From Clostridia bacterium (lineage in GTDB: Bacteria; Bacillota; Clostridia; Monoglobales; Monoglobaceae): 33,206 nucleotides of DNA. Under the pieces are notes generated by a model, which was given only the letters and a program-made list of their open reading frames with translations, had not been told where the DNA came from and did not search any database. A program made the translations under genes and the position numbers. Below are positions 1-8,307 of this stretch, one piece after another. Location: contig JAFYXJ010000004.1 of the NCBI GenBank assembly GCA_017546205.1, positions 1-33,206 on the forward strand. Direction: 5' to 3'. How positions within the stretch are numbered: the stretch's first letter is position 1; the number at the start of each line of letters is the position of its first letter.

Positions 1-359
1 TAATTCTGTATTTTCCATAATTATACGCCTGCTTTCTTTTTAAAATTACTTATAATTTTATACCCACTATTTATTCTTTATATCAAACTTTCACCAAGCA
101 CACCCAACCACTCTGACCTGATAACATCCAGAAGATTATATTCCCAAATGTTGTAGGTTCAATAGGTTCTTCAAAAATATTTTATATTATATATAGTATT
201 TATAGCATCTCTTATTATTAATAAACCAACTGTCTTAAAAACTGTAGGGTTTAAAAATTTTATATGCATCATCTTTTTTATAAAAACTGTAGTAGTTTTT
301 TATAAAACATGTTGTTTTTGAGAGAGTTCAGTTTCCCGAACTCTCTCCCGTTGAGTACA
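1..359. other. AT-rich non-coding left edge
   Basis: I see no convincing gene here. The stretch is very AT-rich. It contains an imperfect inverted repeat at 277-306 and a perfect 10-bp inverted repeat at 320-329 and 338-347 (arms GAGAGAGTTC and GAACTCTCTC). The second repeat lies just after the stop of the leftward HNH gene but lacks a U-run on either strand, so it is at best a weak or factor-dependent end signal. The word AACTGTAG recurs near 240, near 285 and again near 2282, on both sides of the accessory block. Confidence 0.5.
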
Positions 360-1337
360 TTAAAAATAGTATAGAAAAGGTGGGTTAGCAATTTGCAGAG
401 CAAAGAACAATTCCAGAAAATTTACAGGTTTTACTTTCTTGCTTCCACCTTTTTTTGCATTCCCTACACGAGTAACCAATGATAAGTTCATAACACTATT
501 GTTTAGTGCATCCCCAGAAATGTGGTCTATTGTTAAAATCGAGCCACTTCCCAAGCAGAATTTAAGAATGTTCAATTTATAGAAGCATAGCATTATTACC
601 TGATGTGCAGGCATCTTAAATGCTTTGCCACCATATTCCTGTAAATACGGCTTGCTGGAAAAAGATACATACTTATATTTTGTTCCATTTTTACCTCCGC
701 TTTTCTTAACATAAGTAGCATCAACCCATTTGCCTAAAAAGAGACTGTCAGCATAGACAGTTTGATATTCTTGGTTATACCATACATTATACCAATCACC
801 ATCAAAGCCTTCAAAGTTCGTGATTTTCTTGGTACATCTCAATATTTGACCTGTGTAAGCATTAACGTAGTAAATGTACGGAACTGCATATAAGAAATAT
901 TCCCCTTCTTTAAATTCAAAGATATTCCTGCTAATTTTATAAACAGCCTTAAATCTGCGTTGCAATCCCGCTTCTTGAAAAAGGCCTGCATTGAAAGCGG
1001 CTTCAAGAGCAAGATATATAGGTGTTTTTTTACCGTAAATGTATCCATCTGTTATCATTGCTCTATCTATACCTGTGTTTACAAAATCAAAGGCTTTAAT
1101 AAGTCTTTTTGTTGTTTGTGCAAACTCTTCAAGCAAACCTTCTGTTTCAATTTTTCTTATTTTTTTAACGCAACCAACATAATCTTCTATTGCTTTTGCT
1201 AATATAGGCTTGTCATACAAAAAACCTGTATAAAGCATATCGTCTGAACCCAACATTTTTAAATATTTCTTTGTTTCTCTTCCTGCCTTAGCAACTAAAC
1301 TTTCACCAGTTTCATTACATCTGAACTTTATATCCAT
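360..1337 (-). CDS. HNH endonuclease-domain protein
   Basis: This 325-residue protein carries a C-terminal HNH-like domain. Residues 242-252 (MPAHQVIMLCF) resemble the helix that precedes the HNH motif in homing-type and phage HNH proteins. It is followed by IDH at 270-272, the pair NN at 279-280, NL at 284-285 and N293, which fits the pattern DH-x-n-NN-x-n-NL-x-n-N. The first 240 residues are not recognised and may bind DNA or another partner. The start at 1337 has a GAGGGG box about 10 bases upstream and lies inside the end of the small cysteine-rich gene, so the two are probably translated together. The AT-rich composition and the neighbours (ribbon-helix-helix protein, unknowns) suggest a mobile or phage-derived block. 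Nuclease activity is inferred from the motif only. Confidence 0.6.
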   Translation of the reverse strand: MDIKFRCNETGESLVAKAGRETKKYLKMLGSDDMLYTGFLYDKPILAKAIEDYVGCVKKIRKIETEGLLEEFAQTTKRLIKAFDFVNTGIDRAMITDGYIYGKKTPIYLALEAAFNAGLFQEAGLQRRFKAVYKISRNIFEFKEGEYFLYAVPYIYYVNAYTGQILRCTKKITNFEGFDGDWYNVWYNQEYQTVYADSLFLGKWVDATYVKKSGGKNGTKYKYVSFSSKPYLQEYGGKAFKMPAHQVIMLCFYKLNILKFCLGSGSILTIDHISGDALNNSVMNLSLVTRVGNAKKGGSKKVKPVNFLELFFALQIANPPFLYYF

Positions 1338-1476
1338 AGTACATTAACCCCTCAATCTTTATTAATTTTCCACCGCAAATGCGGCATTTTCTTTTGCTGC
1401 CAACATCAAGAGTGCAGCAATCTTCACATACCTTAACCGCTTTCCCATAGGGATACTTTACATTTTTCTTTTTCAT
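1315..1476 (-). CDS. small cysteine-rich (zinc-ribbon-like) protein
   Basis: A short ORF of 53 codons starts at ATG 1474-1476, preceded by AAAGGTGG. It has a cysteine group at residues 17, 20 and 21 and a CRIC pair at 31-34. The order C-x2-C(C) followed by C-x2-C resembles a zinc ribbon or rubredoxin-like knuckle. The N-terminus is lysine-rich (MKKKNVKYPYGKAVKV). The gene overlaps the start of the HNH gene by 23 bases and follows the acidic unknown by 14 bases, which fits one leftward operon. The function is unknown; it may be a small DNA- or RNA-binding accessory protein. The good start signal, cysteine pattern and spacing support it as a real gene. Confidence 0.5.
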   Translation of the reverse strand: MKKKNVKYPYGKAVKVCEDCCTLDVGSKRKCRICGGKLIKIEGLMYYGYKVQM

Positions 1477-1490
1477 CGCCGCCACCACCT

Positions 1491-1991
1491 TTATCTATAC
1501 CCAAGATAGTCGTTTACGGCTTCCATAGCCTCATCTTTAATCAGTTCTGTTAAATCCTTTAAAATCTCATTAACTTTATCCGACTTATCAGAACCCAAAG
1601 CGATAACTTTATGCTTAATGTCATCAATTTTGCCTATCTTATAACCATCAATATAAATATCTTCTTCAATTTCATCGTGAGCAACTTGAATACCTTTTTT
1701 GAAGCCAACTTCGTATCCATTGTCAAATGCTTCGTCAAAACAATCATAATCTTCGCAATCATCTTCAAAATCTTCATTATAAATTATTCCTGTGTCAACA
1801 AGGTCGCCTCTTTTTGCTAAATCAAACATACTTTCCATACCTTTGCAGTAGCCTTTATAATAGTCATCACTATCACTTGGTAAACGCTCGATGTCAAAAG
1901 GGAAATTGTCACCATAATCTTTTTCACAATCACACTTATAACATCTACCATTTAAAATGTGAACTTCTTTGCTAAACATACTATCTCTCAT
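1491..1991 (-). CDS. acidic hypothetical protein
   Basis: This 166-residue protein is rich in Asp, Glu and Tyr. It has a CYKCDCEKD cysteine cluster near residues 17-25, then acidic stretches (IYNEDFEDDCEDYDCFDEAF) in the middle and a helical C-terminal third. The start at 1991 is supported by GGAGG eight bases upstream. The gene overlaps the end of the ribbon-helix-helix gene by 11 bases, so the two are translationally linked. I do not recognise the family. Strong negative charge can indicate a DNA mimic or an anti-restriction or phage accessory protein, but nothing here proves it. Its base composition matches the other genes in this left-hand block and not the housekeeping genes further right. 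Confidence 0.5.
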   Translation of the reverse strand: MRDSMFSKEVHILNGRCYKCDCEKDYGDNFPFDIERLPSDSDDYYKGYCKGMESMFDLAKRGDLVDTGIIYNEDFEDDCEDYDCFDEAFDNGYEVGFKKGIQVAHDEIEEDIYIDGYKIGKIDDIKHKVIALGSDKSDKVNEILKDLTELIKDEAMEAVNDYLGYR

Positions 1992-2181
1992 TGCTTTTTC
2001 CTCCAGTATTTACATTAGTCTTTTCGTCCTGAACTGAATAACTCTCCAGATGCTCACTTAAAACATACCTAATATACGAACTCATAGAAAGTCCTTTTGA
2101 GTAAGCGTACTTTCTTATTTGTTCTTTCTTTTCCTTTGGTATGCGTAACTTTAGGTGAGCATTCTTAACTTCATTAGTCAT
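1981..2181 (-). CDS. ribbon-helix-helix DNA-binding protein
   Basis: The 66-residue product has the layout of a ribbon-helix-helix protein: a short strand (AHLKLRIP), helix one (KEKKEQIRKYAYSKG), a turn, then helix two with the pattern SMSSYIRYVLSEHL. This is like MobC-type relaxosome accessory proteins and plasmid or phage CopG-like repressors. The start is placed at ATG 2179-2181, with GCGGGG seven bases upstream; an upstream TTG at 2196 is possible but has a poorer signal. It heads the leftward accessory cluster, with an AT-rich region and a TATAAT box (2232-2237) upstream, so it may autoregulate the cluster. Whether it acts in mobilisation, as an antitoxin or as a repressor cannot be told from sequence. 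Confidence 0.6.
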   Translation of the reverse strand: MTNEVKNAHLKLRIPKEKKEQIRKYAYSKGLSMSSYIRYVLSEHLESYSVQDEKTNVNTGGKSNER

Positions 2182-2310
2182 CCTAAAACCCCGCAATCAT
2201 AATAAATTAAATATTTTAACTATCACTTTAAATTATATTTTTATGCATCGAAAAACCGTATGTCCCCCCAATGTTGCCACAACTGTAGAAATGTTTTTTG
2301 AGCAATAGAT

Positions 2311-2341
2311 AATGCCCGATGGCAAATTGCCATCGGGCATT
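2311..2341 (-). terminator. strong hairpin after unknown gene pair
   Basis: A 31-base near-perfect palindrome (AATGCCCGATGGCA and its complement) lies nine bases downstream of the stop of the leftward gene at 2350. It is probably the transcription end of that two-gene unit, but it lacks a clear U-tract on either strand. Confidence 0.45.
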
Positions 2342-2349
2342 ATTATGTG

Positions 2350-2712
2350 TTATGTAAGTAAGTATGGTGGTAGAGGATTACCTTCATGATAGAGAAGGAG
2401 TGCTTGGTCAAAAAGAATGACGGCTTTTTCCAGAGAAACAGTATCGGATTTTCCTTTATAATCTTTCTTTATTTCAGATATAAGCATATATAGGGTTTCC
2501 CATTCTGGCTCGAATTCTCTGTAACGCCTATACCCATGTTGAATTCGGAACTTCGTGTGTTTTATAATAAAGTCTTGAAAGCAGCAGGTAGGCAAGGATT
2601 TATCTTTCTGTTTCACTCCTTTATGATAAGTATGTTGTAGAACTTCAAGTGCGGGGTAAGTAAAGGTGTAATCATCCAAATTTTCGTAATCATCAAAATC
2701 GAACATACTCAC
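2350..2712 (-). CDS. hypothetical protein
   Basis: This 120-residue protein is of unknown function. The N-terminus is acidic and aromatic (MSMFDFDDYENLDDYTF). The middle is basic, with a CCFQDFIIKHTKFRIQHGYR stretch, and the C-terminal half is predicted helical. No signal peptide, membrane segment or catalytic motif is visible. The start overlaps the stop of the upstream gene by four bases (ATGA), which indicates translational coupling. The gene is followed by a strong hairpin at 2311-2341. It forms a self-contained two-gene transcription unit with its neighbour. I do not recognise the family. Confidence 0.5.
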   Translation of the reverse strand: MSMFDFDDYENLDDYTFTYPALEVLQHTYHKGVKQKDKSLPTCCFQDFIIKHTKFRIQHGYRRYREFEPEWETLYMLISEIKKDYKGKSDTVSLEKAVILFDQALLLYHEGNPLPPYLLT

Positions 2713-2999
2713 ACCTCAAAATCTTCGGGTTCATATCTCTCACCCAAAAGCATCTCTCTCCACGCTCGGTTCAGTACAGAAAAGGTTGCGTCAAAGGTCA
2801 GCATCTGCTGCAACTCCATTAGGCTGTCTATTGGTTGCAAGATGCTCTGGTCTAACATCACTCTCTGTGCTGGTGTCAAACTCTGCATAAGTGCAGTTAC
2901 CGCGTCATCCAACTGTGCTTTCGTTCTTTGGTACTCGAAGTTCAGGTGTGGGGTGCTGTTTTCTTTTACTTCACACCATAATATTTCTTTTACGCTCAT
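2709..2999 (-). CDS. hypothetical helical protein
   Basis: This 96-residue protein is mostly predicted alpha-helix, with a central LTPAQRVMLDQS segment and an acidic C-terminus (ERYEPEDFEV). The start at 2999 is preceded by AAAAGGACG and by a promoter at 3033-3062. It is the first gene of a two-gene unit coupled by a 4-base overlap. Its size and helical character recall small accessory proteins of integrative elements, but I cannot place it in a family. A two-gene unit with its own promoter could in principle be a toxin-antitoxin pair, but no motif supports that. Confidence 0.5.
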   Translation of the reverse strand: MSVKEILWCEVKENSTPHLNFEYQRTKAQLDDAVTALMQSLTPAQRVMLDQSILQPIDSLMELQQMLTFDATFSVLNRAWREMLLGERYEPEDFEV

Positions 3000-3032
3000 A
3001 TAATCACGTCCTTTTTTTAGTATAGGGTCTCA

Positions 3033-3062
3033 ATTGTATCGTATACGGACTTCTGAAGTCAA
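3033..3062 (-). promoter_or_regulatory. promoter of the unknown gene pair
   Basis: A minus-strand -35 TTGACT (3057-3062) and -10 TACAAT (3033-3038) are 18 bases apart, and the -10 lies about 34 bases upstream of the gene at 2999. The -35 box abuts the U-tract of the rlmD terminator. Confidence 0.6.
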
Positions 3063-3100
3063 GAAAAAAGGAATACAATGAAATAATCATCATATTCCTT
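3062..3100 (-). terminator. terminator of the recD2-recR-rlmD operon
   Basis: On the minus strand the arms AAGGAATA and TATTCCTT enclose a partly paired interior and are followed by a run of Ts. The structure begins seven bases after the rlmD stop codon. Confidence 0.6.
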
Positions 3101-3106
3101 AATTTC

Positions 3107-4711
3107 TCATATCATTTTGTAGTGTTTTAGCGCTTCTAAAATTGCTTCTTCTTTTTCGGGAGGGCAGAGGGGAACTCTTGTTCCTTTTTTGCTTACATTA
3201 TAATTTTTGCCCATTGGCAAACCCATCTTTTGTTTGACCTGTGCTATATATAAACTTGAAACTTTGAACCCAAATGCTCTTTTTACATAGGTTTTGATTT
3301 CTTCATAGGTTGCCTTTGCTTCAGCAGAGGTCAACGCCAAGTCTTCTGCATTTAACTCAACTTGAACCACATCATCTGGTTTGAGTTGGGATAACATGAC
3401 AACAGTCTCTACATGCTCAGTTCTCGGGAACATGTTGACCGGAACCACCTTTTTTACAAAATAGCCGTGCTCTGTCAGATATTTCAAATCCCGTGCAAGG
3501 GTAGAGGGTTTGCAGGACACATAAACAATCCTCTCCGGCTGGACTTGCGAAACTGTTTGTAATAAACTCTCCTCGCAGCCTTTGCGGGGAGGATCCAGAA
3601 TCACCACATCCGGTCTGCCATGTTCTTTAACCAGAACCGGTGCCAGTTCTTCTGCCTTACCGCAATAAAATTCAGCATTTTCAATATCGTTGAGCGTAGC
3701 ATTTTCTTTGGCGTTCTCTACGGCATCGGGGATAATTTCCACCCCGATAACCTTTTCTGCTTTCTCTGCCATAAAAAGTCCAATGGTGCCAATACCGCAA
3801 TACAAATCCCACAAGGTCTCTTTTCCGGTCAGTCCGGCAAATTTTTTCGCAATCTCATATAACCGCAAAGTGGCAGAGGGATTCACCTGATAAAAGGACA
3901 AAGGCGAAATTTTGTACTTTACTCTGCCAAGGGTATCCAACAAATATCCCTGTCCCCACAGCACCTTGTTTTCTCTGCCCAAAACAACATTGGTCTTTTT
4001 TCCGTTGATATTCTGTATAATACCGGAAATGGGAATCCCTGTTCCGGTCAGCATCTCAATCAATTCTTCTTTTTTGGGCATTGCCTGCTCTGCTGTAACA
4101 ATGGTTACCAGAATCCCGCTGGCACCGCTTCGGGTATAAATATGACGAACACAGCCTTTTCCCGTTGCCTCATCATACGCGGAGACACCATTTGTCTCCA
4201 TCCATTGTTTGACGTTGCGGACAATGGTTTCATTCCATTCTCCCTGAATCAAACAATCTTCCATAGGAATTACGCTGTGACTGTTCCTGCGATAAAACCC
4301 AATTCCCTCCGGTGTAACCGGAAACTGCGCCTTATTTCTGTAACGGGTTTCTCCCGATGCCAGGCGGACGGATTCTGCATCCACATCCAGTTTTCCGATG
4401 CGGTGCAAACAGTCATTCACTTTTTGTTGTTTATAGGAAAGTTCTGCATCCATATCCAGATGCCAGAGTTGACATCCTCCGCACTGGTAAAAATACGGGC
4501 ATTCCGCCTTTCTTCGATGCTCCGACGGGGAGAGAACTTCCAGAAGTTTTCCGTAGGCATAGGTTTTCATCACCTTGACAATCAGCACCCGCACCCGTTC
4601 CCCTACAATGGTATACGGAACAAATACGGCCATTCCTTCTGCCTTGCCTACGCCGTCACCTTCATCGGTCATACCGGTAATTTCAATTTCGTAAATTTCG
4701 TTTTTCTGCAT
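3107..4711 (-). CDS. rlmD: 23S rRNA (uracil-5)-methyltransferase, RlmD/RlmCD type
   Basis: The enzyme uses S-adenosylmethionine to methylate uridines of 23S rRNA. In Gram-positive bacteria this family (RlmCD) often modifies both U747 and U1939. Visible parts are an N-terminal TRAM domain (about 1-60), 4Fe-4S ligands C71, C77, C80 and C153, an SAM-binding loop DLYCGIGTIG (302-311), DPPRKGC (373-379), nucleophile C400 in YVSCKPSTLARDL, and a likely base E435. The last two are 35 residues apart, as in E. coli RumA. Residues after about 442 form an extra tail of roughly 90 residues not present in the E. coli enzyme. The tail contains KATYEEIKTYV and SSLYIAQVKQKMG; I recall similar tails in clostridial homologues. 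It is the last gene of a recD2-recR-rlmD unit, 16 bases after recR. The exact target uridines are an inference. Confidence 0.93.
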   Translation of the reverse strand: MQKNEIYEIEITGMTDEGDGVGKAEGMAVFVPYTIVGERVRVLIVKVMKTYAYGKLLEVLSPSEHRRKAECPYFYQCGGCQLWHLDMDAELSYKQQKVNDCLHRIGKLDVDAESVRLASGETRYRNKAQFPVTPEGIGFYRRNSHSVIPMEDCLIQGEWNETIVRNVKQWMETNGVSAYDEATGKGCVRHIYTRSGASGILVTIVTAEQAMPKKEELIEMLTGTGIPISGIIQNINGKKTNVVLGRENKVLWGQGYLLDTLGRVKYKISPLSFYQVNPSATLRLYEIAKKFAGLTGKETLWDLYCGIGTIGLFMAEKAEKVIGVEIIPDAVENAKENATLNDIENAEFYCGKAEELAPVLVKEHGRPDVVILDPPRKGCEESLLQTVSQVQPERIVYVSCKPSTLARDLKYLTEHGYFVKKVVPVNMFPRTEHVETVVMLSQLKPDDVVQVELNAEDLALTSAEAKATYEEIKTYVKRAFGFKVSSLYIAQVKQKMGLPMGKNYNVSKKGTRVPLCPPEKEEAILEALKHYKMI

Positions 4712-4727
4712 GTTACTGCACCCTTTC

Positions 4728-5327
4728 CTACAGTTCCACCCTCCATTGCATTGCTTTAGAAAGGGTTACCTCATCGGCAAATTCCAATTCACCCCCCACG
4801 GGAACCCCATGGGCAATTCGTGTCACCTTGACGCCGAACGGCTTAAGCAGTTTGGAAATATACATTGCCGTGGTCTCCCCCTCCAGATTGGGGTTGGTTG
4901 CCATAATCACTTCCTGAATCTCCGATGTGCTGACACGGGTAACCAGTTCCTTGATGCGGATATCCCCCGGTCCAATATTGTCCATAGGAGAAATGGCTCC
5001 ATGAAGCACATGATACACACCCTTAAACTCATTGGTACGCTCCATCTGCAGTACATCTTTCGGGCTCTCCATGACACAAATCACCGATTTGTCTCTGGCA
5101 GGGTTGGCACAAATATTGCAAACCTCTTTATCCGAAAGATTCTGGCACTCTTTGCAATAGCATAGAGATTTCTTGGCATGAACAAGAGCATGAGCAAACT
5201 TCTCTGCTTTTTCCAAAGGTTGGTTTAACACATGAAATGCCAAACGCTGGGCAGTTTTGCTGCCAATGCCCGGCAGCTTTTCAAATTCTTCAATCAATTC
5301 CTGTAACGGTACCGCAAAATACTCCAT
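4728..5327 (-). CDS. recR: recombination mediator protein RecR
   Basis: RecR acts with RecO (and RecF) to load RecA on gapped DNA. The 199 residues match the family length. They show an N-terminal helix-hairpin-helix ([13 protein letters not shown], 18-30), a four-cysteine zinc finger (C58, C61, C70, C73), a Toprim domain starting near [12 protein letters not shown], and a C-terminal segment with THG-like [16 protein letters not shown]. The start is ATG 5327 with AAGGAGG upstream. The gene lies 11 bases after recD2 and 16 before rlmD. In many Firmicutes recR follows dnaX and a YbaB gene; that arrangement is absent here, and linkage to recD2 gives a repair-gene pair. Confidence 0.97.
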   Translation of the reverse strand: MEYFAVPLQELIEEFEKLPGIGSKTAQRLAFHVLNQPLEKAEKFAHALVHAKKSLCYCKECQNLSDKEVCNICANPARDKSVICVMESPKDVLQMERTNEFKGVYHVLHGAISPMDNIGPGDIRIKELVTRVSTSEIQEVIMATNPNLEGETTAMYISKLLKPFGVKVTRIAHGVPVGGELEFADEVTLSKAMQWRVEL

Positions 5328-5338
5328 CAGGATCCTCC

Positions 5339-7537
5339 TTAATAAATCTGCAGTTTGTCCTTAAGTCCGGAAAACCGCCGTTGTATATTATCATTATCCA
5401 CAAATCCTTTGATATACTCCTCCTGTCCTACCAGTACCACCAACTGCTTGGCACGGGTGATGGCAGTATACAAAAGATTTCTCGTCATCAAAAGTTTGTG
5501 AGTCTCAAACATGGGCATAACCACCACATCAAACTCACTGCCCTGACTTTTATGTACCGTCACCGCATAGGCAAGTTCCAATTCATCCAGAAGCAAAAAG
5601 TCATATTGCACCAGTTTATCGTCAAAAACGACGGATACTTTCTGGGCACGGCTATCAATTTCAGTAATGAATCCCACATCTCCATTGAATATACCAAGAC
5701 CCTTTTCTCCGTCGCTGAGCCGTTCCCACTCCTGCTGATAGTTATTCTTTATCTGCATCACCTTGTCACCCTCCCGAAAGACGCATCTTCCGGTGAGTTT
5801 TTCGGCTTTATCGGGGCTTGCCGGATTCAGGGCATCCTGCAATACAGCATTCAGGTTTTGTACCCCAATCAAAGATTTTCGGGTGGGGGTAAGCACCTGA
5901 ATCTGAGATAGATTGGTAAGTCCGTACGCCTTAGGAAGCCTTCTTGCGCACAAGTCTGCGATGGTTTCCGGCAAAGAGAGCGGATCCTCTCTTTGTACCA
6001 GAAAAAAGTCATTATCTTTGTCATTCATCAAAGGCATTTCCCCATGGTTGATACGGTGGGCATTGACCACAATCATACTCTCTCTTGCCTGACGGAAAAT
6101 CTCAGTCAGACGGATACAAGTCAGGGTGTCGCTGTCAATGATATCTTTCAACACATTCCCTGCGCCCACCGATGGAAGTTGGTCGCTGTCACCTACCAGA
6201 ACAATCCTTGTCCCACGGGAAACTGCGTCCAGAAGGCTGTTCATCAGCAAAATATCTACCATTGACATTTCATCCACAATCAGTACATCACAGTCCAGCG
6301 GATTCTGGCTGTTTCTGGCAAACTGCATTCCCACCTCGTCAATGCCGGGGGTAATCTCCAAAAGTCGATGAATGGTTTTGGCTTCTAAACCGCAAAGTTC
6401 TGTCATACGTTTTGCCGCCCGTCCGGTGGGGGCTGCCAGCATAACCCGTTTTCTGGTGCGTTCCATCAAAGCAATGATGGTACGGATGATGGTGGTTTTT
6501 CCCGTACCCGGGCCGCCGGTAATGACCATGGCAGAATTTTCAAAAACAGCCTGAACCGCCTCATACTGCGCTTCAGCAAGTTGAATCCCGGTTTCTGCCT
6601 CCACCTCTTCAATCAGAGTTGCAACCTCCTGCATGTCCACATCAAAAACCAGTTGGGACATTTCCAGAATCCGTTCTGCCACATTCTTCTCCGCATCATA
6701 AAACAATTTTAAATAAAGAGCGTCATATTCTCCCATGTTATTGAGTATCAACTCTTTTTCCAACAACATACGGGAAACCGCTTCCTCTGCCGCAAGTTTT
6801 TCAATTTCCAAAAACTGTGCCGCCTGTCCTACCACGGTACTTCTCGGCAAGAAAGTATGTCCGCTCAGGTATCCGATTTGTTGCATCAAATACCGGATAC
6901 CGGAAGAAACCCGCTCAAAGGAGGTTTTCTCTATCCCGATTTCTTCCGCCATTTTATCCGCAGTCTGAAAAGTGATACCATCCACCCGATCTGCCAGAAT
7001 ATATGGATTCTCCGTCGCAAGCCGAACGGTGCTGACGCCAAACAGTTTGTAGGCTTTTACCGCCGCCGATGGCGAAATTCCATAGCGTTGGAAGAACATT
7101 ACAACCTCCCGCACGCCAATCAGTTCTACATATTTTTTGTAAATAGCATCTACCTTTTTCTTGCTTAAACCCGGAATTACCAAAAGTTTGTCCGGTTCAT
7201 GCTCTATCACGTCCAAAGCGTCTGCACCAAACAATTCCACGATTTTTCGCGCGGTGGCTTTACCGATTCCCGGCAACAATCCCGATGCCAGATATTTTTC
7301 GATTTCTGTTTCTGTCGAGGGCATTCTCCGCTCATAATATTCCACTTTGAACTGGTCACCATATTCTACATGGGTCACCCATTCACCGTGAACCAGAATA
7401 GATTCCCCTTCTGTCAAGTTGGGCATATATCCAGTCAAGGTAATCAACTGTCCGCCGCTTGAAATATCGCAAACCGTATAGCCATTCTCACTGTTTTCGT
7501 AGATGATTTCTTCGACAGTTCCCTCCATCTGTATCAC
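5339..7537 (-). CDS. recD2: ATP-dependent 5'-3' DNA helicase RecD2
   Basis: This is a superfamily 1B helicase of the stand-alone RecD2 (RecD/TraA-like) class, involved in replication-fork maintenance and repair outside a RecBCD complex. The 732 residues carry an N-terminal OB-like domain, helix-hairpin-helix repeats (about 83-135, [13 protein letters not shown] and [12 protein letters not shown]), Walker [10 protein letters not shown] at 341-349, Walker [11 protein letters not shown] near 422-431, [12 protein letters not shown], and motif VI-type [12 protein letters not shown] and YTAITRAK near the C-terminus. The start is GTG at 7535-7537, with AAAGGGGGG six bases upstream and a promoter at 7568-7596. 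It is the first gene of the recD2-recR-rlmD operon. Confidence 0.96.
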   Translation of the reverse strand: MIQMEGTVEEIIYENSENGYTVCDISSGGQLITLTGYMPNLTEGESILVHGEWVTHVEYGDQFKVEYYERRMPSTETEIEKYLASGLLPGIGKATARKIVELFGADALDVIEHEPDKLLVIPGLSKKKVDAIYKKYVELIGVREVVMFFQRYGISPSAAVKAYKLFGVSTVRLATENPYILADRVDGITFQTADKMAEEIGIEKTSFERVSSGIRYLMQQIGYLSGHTFLPRSTVVGQAAQFLEIEKLAAEEAVSRMLLEKELILNNMGEYDALYLKLFYDAEKNVAERILEMSQLVFDVDMQEVATLIEEVEAETGIQLAEAQYEAVQAVFENSAMVITGGPGTGKTTIIRTIIALMERTRKRVMLAAPTGRAAKRMTELCGLEAKTIHRLLEITPGIDEVGMQFARNSQNPLDCDVLIVDEMSMVDILLMNSLLDAVSRGTRIVLVGDSDQLPSVGAGNVLKDIIDSDTLTCIRLTEIFRQARESMIVVNAHRINHGEMPLMNDKDNDFFLVQREDPLSLPETIADLCARRLPKAYGLTNLSQIQVLTPTRKSLIGVQNLNAVLQDALNPASPDKAEKLTGRCVFREGDKVMQIKNNYQQEWERLSDGEKGLGIFNGDVGFITEIDSRAQKVSVVFDDKLVQYDFLLLDELELAYAVTVHKSQGSEFDVVVMPMFETHKLLMTRNLLYTAITRAKQLVVLVGQEEYIKGFVDNDNIQRRFSGLKDKLQIY

Positions 7538-7567
7538 GAGAATCCCCCCTTTCTGTCTGATATTAAA

Positions 7568-7596
7568 ATTTTATCACAAAGGAGATAAATAATCAA
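7568..7596 (-). promoter_or_regulatory. promoter of recD2-recR-rlmD
   Basis: A minus-strand -35 TTGATT (7591-7596) and -10 TAAAAT (7568-7573) are separated by exactly 17 bases. The -10 lies 30 bases upstream of the recD2 GTG. Confidence 0.65.
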
Positions 7597-7612
7597 GATT
7601 GGATTCCTGTAA

Positions 7613-7650
7613 ATACCAAAAAATTCCCCTCGGCTGATGCCAAGGGGATT
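7613..7650 (-). terminator. terminator of the polysaccharide operon
   Basis: On the minus strand the arms AATCCCCTTGGC and GCCGAGGGGAATT enclose a four-base loop and are followed by a T-run. The structure sits just after the stop of the gene at 7654 and before the recD2 promoter. Confidence 0.8.
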
Positions 7651-7653
7651 CTC

Positions 7654-8298
7654 TTAAAATTGACTCAATAACTGTGCTTTTTTCGCACTCTTTTCTCCAT
7701 AATACGCAGAACGAATCTGGGAAACCAAACTCATATCACCGCCGGTTCTCTCCAATTCAGCCTGAATCTGGGAAAGAATGCTTGCCATCTGTCCATCGCA
7801 TTGGGCCTCCAGCCCTCCTGCAATGGACATGTATTTTTTTGCAATGCTTTCTTTGCTGATTTTTCCGCCGCCGTTGATATATTCTTGCTTGGCCTGACCT
7901 ACCAATCCATTCAATTGTCCGGTAAAATTGGACCGTATGACATAGATTTGTGCAATCAGGTTATTCAAAGTCGAGTTTTCTTCCGCCGGCTCCGTCGCGT
8001 CCGTTGTTTCTGCCTTTCCGGTAATTATGGCAATAGCCTCATCGGCAGTCATGGTACCATCTTTCAGCATTTGTTCCTGCTCTTCGGTTAGAGGATTCAC
8101 CTGAAGTTCCGGATCCACCTCCGAAAGTTTTTCCAGAAGTTCCTTTTCTTGTTCTGCAAGTTTTTCTGTAATTTCTTCTTCTGTAGAAGTCAATCCGGTA
8201 ATCAATGCGCTGATATTATTTCTTTGCCAATAAGCAAGTCCGCTCAACAAAAGCAGAAATATAATCACAATTGAAAGAACAACCCATCTTTTTTTCAT
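7654..8298 (-). CDS. membrane-anchored protein of unknown function
   Basis: This 214-residue protein has a basic N-terminus (MKKRW) and one hydrophobic segment (about residues 6-24). An extracellular region follows, made of a Glu/Lys-rich coiled-coil-like stretch (EEEITEKLAEQEKELLEKL), a Glu/Thr linker and a helical C-terminal half ending in basic residues. There is no lipobox, so it is an N-terminally anchored protein. ATG 8298 is chosen because the AGGTG just upstream works as its binding site; a GTG at 8307 lies inside that site. It is the last gene of the unit kinase-phosphatase-dehydratase, two codons after the dehydratase stop, so a role in envelope polysaccharide export or assembly is possible. 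I do not recognise the family. Confidence 0.6.
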   Translation of the reverse strand: MKKRWVVLSIVIIFLLLLSGLAYWQRNNISALITGLTSTEEEITEKLAEQEKELLEKLSEVDPELQVNPLTEEQEQMLKDGTMTADEAIAIITGKAETTDATEPAEENSTLNNLIAQIYVIRSNFTGQLNGLVGQAKQEYINGGGKISKESIAKKYMSIAGGLEAQCDGQMASILSQIQAELERTGGDMSLVSQIRSAYYGEKSAKKAQLLSQF

Positions 8299-8307
8299 AC
8301 TAGACAC

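Noticed and set aside
320..347. Perfect inverted repeat as terminator of the HNH gene
   Set aside because: No T-run follows on the minus strand, so it does not meet the criteria for an intrinsic terminator; it is mentioned only as a structure.
4142..4759. 205-codon plus-strand ORF opposite rlmD
   Set aside because: It is a shadow of rlmD on the opposite strand, with low-complexity composition and no start signal.
5237..5911. 224-codon plus-strand ORF opposite recD2
   Set aside because: It is antisense to conserved recD2 and recR coding sequence, has no recognisable domain and follows codon constraints of the real genes.
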